A stretch of 11,666 nucleotides of DNA from JACDAN01 sp046714355. Lineage in GTDB: Bacteria; Actinomycetota; Thermoleophilia; Gaiellales; Gaiellaceae. A model generated the notes under the pieces. It saw nothing but the letters and a program-made list of their open reading frames with translations. It did no database searches and was not told the origin of the DNA. The DNA is taken from contig JBKKAR010000223.1 in assembly GCA_046714355.1 (NCBI GenBank), positions 1-11,666 of the forward strand. Reading direction: 5' to 3'. A program made the translations under genes and the position numbers. Below are positions 7,631-11,666 of the stretch, one piece after another. Numbering within the stretch: position 1 is the stretch's first letter; each line of letters begins with the position of its first letter.

Positions 7631-8920
7631 ATGTCGATCCGGGAGCGGACGGGGTCGTCCGAGGCGGTGATCGCGGCCCGCGAACGTTATGTCGCGCGCG
7701 GGATCGCCACCCCGACGCTCGTCGTCGCCCGGGCCGAGGGCGCGCGGATCGAGGACGTCGAGGGCCGCACGTACATCGACTTCGCGGGCGGACTGGGCTG
7801 CCAGAACCTGGGCCATGGCCTCCCTGCCGCCGTCGAGGCGATCCGCGAGCAGCTCGACCGCTATCTCCACCAGTGCTTCATGGTCGGGATGTACGAACCC
7901 TACGTCGACGTCTGCCGCCTGCTCGCCGAGGTGTCGCCGTGTCACGGCGCCGAGCAGCGGAGCATCCTTCTGAACAGCGGCGCCGAGGCGGTCGAGAACG
8001 CGGTCAAGATCGCGCGGGCGGCGACGGGACGGCAGGCGGTGCTCGTCTTCGACCACGCCTTCCACGGTCGCACACTGCTGACGATGACGATGACCAGCAA
8101 AGTCGTCCCGTACAAGAAGGGCTTCGGCCCCTTCGCGCCCGAGGTCTACCGCACCCCCGCACCCTACCCCTACCGGGGTGTCAGCTCAGACGACGCGATC
8201 GCCGCGCTCGAGCACCTGTTCACGGCGGAGGCGGATCCAGAGTCGATCGCCTGCGCCGTGCTCGAGCCGGTCCAGGGCGAGGGCGGCTTCATCCCGATGC
8301 CGCCGGACTTTCCGAGTCGGCTCCAGGAGCTGCTCGGACGCCACGGGATCCTCTTCGTCGTCGACGAGGTGCAGAGCGGCGTCGGCCGTACCGGCACGGT
8401 TTGGGCGATCGAGCAGTACGGGGTCGAGCCCGACCTCGTCGTCTCGGGCAAGTCGCTCGGCGGCGGCCTGCCGCTCGCCGGAGTGACCGGCCCCGCGGAG
8501 ATCGTCGACAGCGTCGAGCCCGGCGGGCTGGGCGGGACGTTCGGCGGCAACCCGCTCGCCTGTGCGGCCGCGGTCACCGTGCTGGAAGAAGTCCGGCGGC
8601 CGGAGTTCCTGGAACGAGCCAGGCAGCTCGGCGAGACGATCCGCGCCCGCCTCGAGGAGATCGCGAGCCGCGTGCCTACGGTCGGCGAGGTCCGCGGGCT
8701 CGGCCCGATGCTCGCGCTCGAGCTGACCGAGCCGACGCCGGACCTCGCGAAGGCCGTCACCGCCGCAGCGCGGGAGAAGGGGCTCGTGCTCCTCTCGTGC
8801 GGTCTCTACGGCAACGTGATCCGGATTCTCGTCCCGCTGGTCGTGTCGGACGAGGACCTCGGCCGCGGCCTCGAGCTCCTGGAGGAGTCGCTTGTCCACG
8901 CAGGCGCCAGCGCGGCCTAG
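7631..8920 (+). CDS. gabT: Class III aminotransferase, probably 4-aminobutyrate (or putrescine) aminotransferase
   Basis: The 429-residue product is a PLP enzyme of the omega-amino-acid aminotransferase group, of normal length. Family segments in order are D-F-A-G-G-L-G-C-Q-N-L-G-H, L-N-S-G-A-E-A-V-E-N-A-V-K-I-A-R (phosphate-binding region), F-D-H-A-F-H-G-R-T, E-P-V-Q-G-E-G-G-F, V-V-D-E-V-Q-S-G-V-G-R-T-G with D245 for the PLP ring nitrogen, and S-G-K-S-L-G-G-G with the Schiff-base lysine K274. It would move the terminal amino group of GABA, putrescine or a similar amine to 2-oxoglutarate or pyruvate. The transporter genes directly downstream favour an amine from the polyamine pathway. Putrescine, beta-alanine or acetylornithine cannot be excluded from sequence. 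The start at 7631 is supported by TAGGCT 8 bases upstream. The 3' end overlaps the ATPase gene by 29 bases. Confidence 0.88.
   Translation: MSIRERTGSSEAVIAARERYVARGIATPTLVVARAEGARIEDVEGRTYIDFAGGLGCQNLGHGLPAAVEAIREQLDRYLHQCFMVGMYEPYVDVCRLLAEVSPCHGAEQRSILLNSGAEAVENAVKIARAATGRQAVLVFDHAFHGRTLLTMTMTSKVVPYKKGFGPFAPEVYRTPAPYPYRGVSSDDAIAALEHLFTAEADPESIACAVLEPVQGEGGFIPMPPDFPSRLQELLGRHGILFVVDEVQSGVGRTGTVWAIEQYGVEPDLVVSGKSLGGGLPLAGVTGPAEIVDSVEPGGLGGTFGGNPLACAAAVTVLEEVRRPEFLERARQLGETIRARLEEIASRVPTVGEVRGLGPMLALELTEPTPDLAKAVTAAAREKGLVLLSCGLYGNVIRILVPLVVSDEDLGRGLELLEESLVHAGASAA
8881..8887 (+). promoter_or_regulatory. Shine-Dalgarno site of potA
   Basis: GGAGGAG lies within the last codons of the aminotransferase gene, 4 bases before a TTG at 8892. 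It supports the unusual TTG start and points to coupled translation of the two genes. Confidence 0.6.
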
Positions 8921-10058
8921 CGAGGCGCAGACGTCGGAGCCGGCCGTCCCCGACGTCGAGGCGGTCGCGCTCTACCGGAGCTACGGCGACGTCGTGGCCG
9001 TGGACGGCGTCGACCTCGCGATCACACCCGGCGAGTTCTTCACGCTGCTCGGCCCGAGCGGCTCCGGGAAGACGACGACGCTCCGGCTGATCGCCGGCTT
9101 CGAGCGGCCGGACTCCGGCCGGGTGCTGCTCAAAGGGCGGGACGTAACGGACCGACCGCCGTACGACCGCGACGTCAACACCGTCTTCCAGGACTACGCC
9201 CTCTTCCCGCACATGACGGTGGAGCAGAACGTCGCGTACGGGCTTCTCGTCAAGCGTGTCGGGAGGGCCGAGCGCCACAAACGGGCCGGCGAGGCGCTCG
9301 AGATGGTGCAGCTCGGCCACGTCGGCGACCGACGGCCCGCGCAGCTCTCGGGTGGCCAGCGCCAGCGGGTGGCGCTCGCCAGGGCGATCGTCAACCGGCC
9401 GCAGGTGCTCCTGCTCGACGAGCCGCTCGGCGCGCTCGACCTGAAGCTGCGCCACGAGATGCAGATCGAGCTGAAGCGCATCCAGCGCGAGGTCGGGATC
9501 ACGTTCGTCTACGTGACGCACGACCAGGAGGAGGCGCTGACGATGAGCGACCGGCTCGCCGTCTTCCGCGACGGCCGGATCGAGCAGGTGGGCTCACCGG
9601 CACATGTCTACGAGCACCCCGAGAGCGAGTTCGTCGCCGGCTTCGTCGGCGTCTCGAACGTCCTCGAGCGGGGCGGGCGGCGGTTCACCGTTCGTCCGGA
9701 GAAGATTCGGCTCCTCGGCGAGAACGAGGAACCGGCGGCCGGCTCGAAGTCACATAGCGAGCGCGGCCGCATTCGCGAGGTCGTCTACGTCGGGATGGTC
9801 ACCCGGTACGTGGTCGATCTCGAGGGCGGCGGCGCACTGACCGTCGTCAAGCAGAACCTCGAGACCACCTCGGCGGACGTCGTCGAGGCGCGCGGTCGTC
9901 CAGTCCGCCTCGAGTGGCGTCAGAGCACACCTACGAGATCTCCTTGGGGGGAGAGACGGAGGACGAATGAGCAAGGCACGATGGCGCAGGCTCCGATGGA
10001 TCGGACTCGCTACCTACGTCGTGGTCGCACTTCTCGCCGCGACGAGCTGCGGTGGTGA
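8892..10058 (+). CDS. potA: PotA-like polyamine ABC transporter ATPase, probable frameshift near the C-terminus
   Basis: This is the ATP-hydrolysing subunit of a spermidine/putrescine-type importer. It has Walker A G-P-S-G-S-G-K-T (54-61), a Q-loop in V-F-Q-D-Y-A-L-F-P, signature L-S-G-G-Q (152-156), Walker B V-L-L-L-D-E (172-177), H-loop V-T-H-D-Q-E-E-A, and a C-terminal TOBE-like region ending V-R-L-E-W-R-Q (to about residue 344). The start is TTG at 8892 with a strong Shine-Dalgarno sequence. As read, the frame runs to 10058, adds 44 unlike Arg-rich residues and overlaps potD by 92 bases. In the -1 frame from 9923 the sequence reads E-H-T-Y-E-I-S-L-G-G-E-T-E-D-E and stops at 9968-9970, forming an ATGA overlap with potD. 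That ending looks like the real family C-terminus, so one G was probably lost, giving an intended product of about 359 residues. Confidence 0.88.
   Translation: MSTQAPARPSEAQTSEPAVPDVEAVALYRSYGDVVAVDGVDLAITPGEFFTLLGPSGSGKTTTLRLIAGFERPDSGRVLLKGRDVTDRPPYDRDVNTVFQDYALFPHMTVEQNVAYGLLVKRVGRAERHKRAGEALEMVQLGHVGDRRPAQLSGGQRQRVALARAIVNRPQVLLLDEPLGALDLKLRHEMQIELKRIQREVGITFVYVTHDQEEALTMSDRLAVFRDGRIEQVGSPAHVYEHPESEFVAGFVGVSNVLERGGRRFTVRPEKIRLLGENEEPAAGSKSHSERGRIREVVYVGMVTRYVVDLEGGGALTVVKQNLETTSADVVEARGRPVRLEWRQSTPTRSPWGERRRTNEQGTMAQAPMDRTRYLRRGRTSRRDELRW
9923..9970 (+). other. Apparent original 3' end of potA in the -1 frame
   Basis: Codons starting with GAG at 9923-9925 encode E-H-T-Y-E-I-S-L-G-G-E-T-E-D-E and then TGA at 9968-9970. 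The potA frame enters this stretch one base out of register: CAG at 9921-9923 shares its G with that GAG. Restoring one G would join W-R-Q to E-H-T-Y-E-I. No typical slippery heptamer is visible, so a mutation or an assembly error is likelier than programmed frameshifting. Confidence 0.65.
9958..9963 (+). promoter_or_regulatory. Shine-Dalgarno site of potD
   Basis: GGAGGA ends three bases before the ATG at 9967. The spacing is short but the purine match is good. It supports this ATG over the later in-frame choices. Confidence 0.5.
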
Positions 10059-11166
10059 CGACGACGGCGACAGCGCCGGCGGCGGCACGACGACGACGGA
10101 GGAGTCGAATCTACCGACGTCGATCGGCGAGCCGGAGGGACAGGTCAACCTGATCAACTGGGCCGGATACGTCGAGAAGGACTGGGTCACCCCGTTCGAG
10201 ACCGAAACGGGCTGCAAGGTCAATTCGAAAGTCGGCGCGACCTCGGACGAGATGGTCACGCTGATGAAGACCGGCAACTACGACGGCGTGTCGGCCTCGG
10301 GCGACGCAACGCTCCGCCTGATTGCGGGTGAGGACGTCGCTCCGGTCAACACCGACCTGATCGAGAACTACGAGCCGGTTTTCGACGGGCTCAAGGACCA
10401 GCCGCACAACACCGTCGACGGACAGCCGTACGGCGTCCCGCACGGCCGCGGCGCGAACCTCCTGATGTTCAGGACCGACGTCGTCAAGCCCGAGCCGGAC
10501 AGCTGGAGCGTCGTCTGGGACGCGAATTCGCCGTACAAGGGAAAGATCACCGCGTACGACAGCCCGATCTACATCGCTGATGCGGCGCTCTATCTCAAGG
10601 CCACGCAGCCGGACCTCGGCATCGAGGATCCCTACGCACTGGACGACACGCAGTTCCAGGCGGCCGTCGACCTGCTGAAGCAGCAGAAGGCGAATATCGG
10701 CGAGTACTGGTCCGACGCTGCGAAGGAGATCCAGTCGTTCACGAGCAAGGACACCGTCGTCGGCACGACCTGGCAGTACCAGGCGAATCAGCTGACCGGC
10801 GCGAAGGATCCGGTTCCGGTCAAGGCGATCCTTCCGAAGGAGGGCTCGACCGGCTGGTCGGACACGTGGATGATCTCGTCCAAGGCCAAGAACCCGAACT
10901 GCATGTACCTCTGGATGAACTACATCATCTCACCGAAGGCGAACGCCATGGCGACGGAGTACTTCGGGGAGGCCCCGGTCAACGCCGAGGCCTGCGGCCT
11001 GACGAAGGACAAGAATCACTGCACCACCTTCCACGCCGAAGACGAGGACTACTTCTCGAAGGTCGTGTACTGGAAGACGCCGGTGAAGGACTGCGGCGAC
11101 GACCGGGGCGCGGTCTGCAAGGACTACTCCGAATGGACAGCGGCCTGGACCGAGATCAAGGGCTAG
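9967..11166 (+). CDS. potD: PotD-like polyamine ABC transporter substrate-binding lipoprotein
   Basis: The 399-residue product is the extracellular receptor of the importer. A basic N-terminus and hydrophobic stretch (residues 4-27) end in a lipobox A-T-S-C with C28 as the lipid-modified residue. An Asp/Gly/Thr-rich tether (about 31-55) follows. The mature domain opens with N-L-I-N-W-A-G-Y (61-68), the classic PotD-type first strand, then F-E-T-E-T-G-C-K-V. Aromatic residues such as W65 and Y68 are typical of polyamine pockets; the exact ligand (putrescine, spermidine or another amine) cannot be decided. Six cysteines lie in the mature chain, three or four of them near the C-terminus, which suggests disulfides. 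The ATG overlaps the inferred potA stop (ATGA). A strong hairpin follows the stop, which may make potD mRNA more abundant than that of the downstream permease. Confidence 0.92.
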   Translation: MSKARWRRLRWIGLATYVVVALLAATSCGGDDDGDSAGGGTTTTEESNLPTSIGEPEGQVNLINWAGYVEKDWVTPFETETGCKVNSKVGATSDEMVTLMKTGNYDGVSASGDATLRLIAGEDVAPVNTDLIENYEPVFDGLKDQPHNTVDGQPYGVPHGRGANLLMFRTDVVKPEPDSWSVVWDANSPYKGKITAYDSPIYIADAALYLKATQPDLGIEDPYALDDTQFQAAVDLLKQQKANIGEYWSDAAKEIQSFTSKDTVVGTTWQYQANQLTGAKDPVPVKAILPKEGSTGWSDTWMISSKAKNPNCMYLWMNYIISPKANAMATEYFGEAPVNAEACGLTKDKNHCTTFHAEDEDYFSKVVYWKTPVKDCGDDRGAVCKDYSEWTAAWTEIKG

Positions 11167-11170
11167 AGCT

Positions 11171-11666
11171 CTGAGCTCGGCCTCGTACGGAGAGGCGCCA
11201 CCCCGGCAAGGCCCGGGGCGGCGCCTCTCGACTTTTCTCTTCCGCCATCCCCGGGCCCGCCTGGCGGCGCTGCTCGCCTCGCCGCTCGCCTGGCTGCTCG
11301 TGGCCTACCTCGGGTCGCTCGCCGTCCTCTTCTGGGCGGCGCTCTGGCGGCTCGACCCGTTCACCGCCGAAATCGTCCGGGACCTCTCGTTCGACAACTT
11401 CCGGACGCTGTGGGAGGCCGACGTCTACCGCCGGATCACGCTGCGGACCGTCGGACTCGCAGTGGCGGTGACCCTGACCGACGCGCTGCTGGCGCCGCCG
11501 ATCGCGTACTACATGGCCCGGGTGGCCTCGCCCCGGACGCGCGGCATCCTCGTCGTCGCGATCCTGACCCCACTCTGGGCGAGCTACCTCGTAAAGGTCT
11601 ACGCCTGGCGAACGATCCTCGCGGGCGAGGGGATCCTCAACTGGGCGCTCGGGCCGCTCGGCGTCG
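11171..11666 (+). CDS. potB: PotB-like permease, 3' end beyond the window, start unclear
   Basis: The frame encodes an ABC permease of the polyamine type. A short tail with F-L-F-R-H-P-R-A-R-L leads into a first membrane segment (about 11266-11344), then L-D-P-F-T-A-E-I-V-R-D-L-S-F-D-N-F-R-T-L-W. Two further hydrophobic segments follow, including A-P-P-I-A-Y-Y-M-A-R and T-P-L-W-A-S-Y-L-V-K-V-Y-A-W-R. It would form half of the membrane channel fed by the PotD-like protein and driven by the PotA-like ATPase. No ATG, GTG or TTG occurs in this frame between a stop at 11084-11086 and a GTG at 11300, which lies within the first membrane segment. A CTG at 11171, five bases after the potD stop, is the best guess, and its reading would pass through the terminator hairpin. 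A sequence error or unusual initiation is also possible. The gene is cut at the window edge. Confidence 0.8.
   Translation, partial: MSSASYGEAPPRQGPGRRLSTFLFRHPRARLAALLASPLAWLLVAYLGSLAVLFWAALWRLDPFTAEIVRDLSFDNFRTLWEADVYRRITLRTVGLAVAVTLTDALLAPPIAYYMARVASPRTRGILVVAILTPLWASYLVKVYAWRTILAGEGILNWALGPLGV
11190..11240 (+). terminator. Intrinsic terminator or attenuator after potD
   Basis: GAGAGGCGCC at 11190-11199 pairs perfectly with GGCGCCTCTC at 11220-11229. After one A/C mismatch, CCCCGG at 11201-11206 pairs with CCGGGG at 11213-11218, leaving a six-base loop. A T-rich run (ACTTTTCTCTT) follows at once. This is a textbook Rho-independent structure, 24 bases after the potD stop. It lies before the permease body, so it probably lets only part of the transcripts continue, giving excess binding protein over membrane subunits. 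Confidence 0.85.

Noticed and set aside
7873..9090. 405-codon plus-strand open frame across the aminotransferase and the start of potA
   Set aside because: It is almost entirely Arg/Ala/Gly and overlaps two genes with intact catalytic motifs.
9921..9970. Programmed -1 frameshifting in potA
   Set aside because: There is no slippery heptamer at the shift point and I see no clear downstream stem-loop; base loss or an assembly error explains the pattern more simply.

Overview
The window is high-GC DNA (many GTG starts, one TTG start, strong G/C preference at third codon positions). It most resembles Actinobacteriota. The style of the genes and the leaderless-type promoters suggest a deep lineage such as Thermoleophilia, but that placement is inference from composition and gene style and was not tested. 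Genes are packed tightly; no stretch over 300 bases lacks a gene, and I saw no tRNA, rRNA, CRISPR array or insertion sequence.

Region 1 (about 1-4775) is a de novo purine block. A small unknown gene on the minus strand (62-343) diverges from purD. Then purD, purB, purC, purS and purQ run on the plus strand. purB-purC, purC-purS and purS-purQ overlap by 8, 4 and 4 bases and look translationally coupled. purL, which usually follows purSQ, is absent here. purD and purB each have a TANNNT -10-like hexamer only 6-8 bases before a GTG start, as expected for leaderless mRNAs.

Region 2 (4783-7587) alternates in strand: a small unknown protein (minus), an enolase-superfamily enzyme (minus), a 147-residue lipoprotein whose N-terminal part resembles the polyamine-binding protein farther downstream (plus), and a saccharopine-dehydrogenase-like oxidoreductase (minus). 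The enolase and lipoprotein genes diverge from starts only about 10 bases apart.

Region 3 (7631 to the end) is a plus-strand operon for uptake and use of polyamines or related amines: a class III aminotransferase of the GabT/putrescine-aminotransferase type, a PotA-like ATPase, a PotD-like lipoprotein binding protein, a strong intrinsic terminator or attenuator, and the start of a PotB-like permease cut by the window edge. A plausible scheme is that PotD/PotA/PotB import the amine and the aminotransferase starts its breakdown. The neighbouring oxidoreductase and enolase-superfamily enzyme would be candidates for linked steps, which is inference from position only.

The points most worth a second look are: an apparent one-base frameshift at the very end of potA; the terminator hairpin sitting on the N-terminus of a permease with no canonical start codon; the miniature PotD-like lipoprotein; and the interlocked divergent start region at 6160-6175. 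I did not find a clearly new defence or mobile system.
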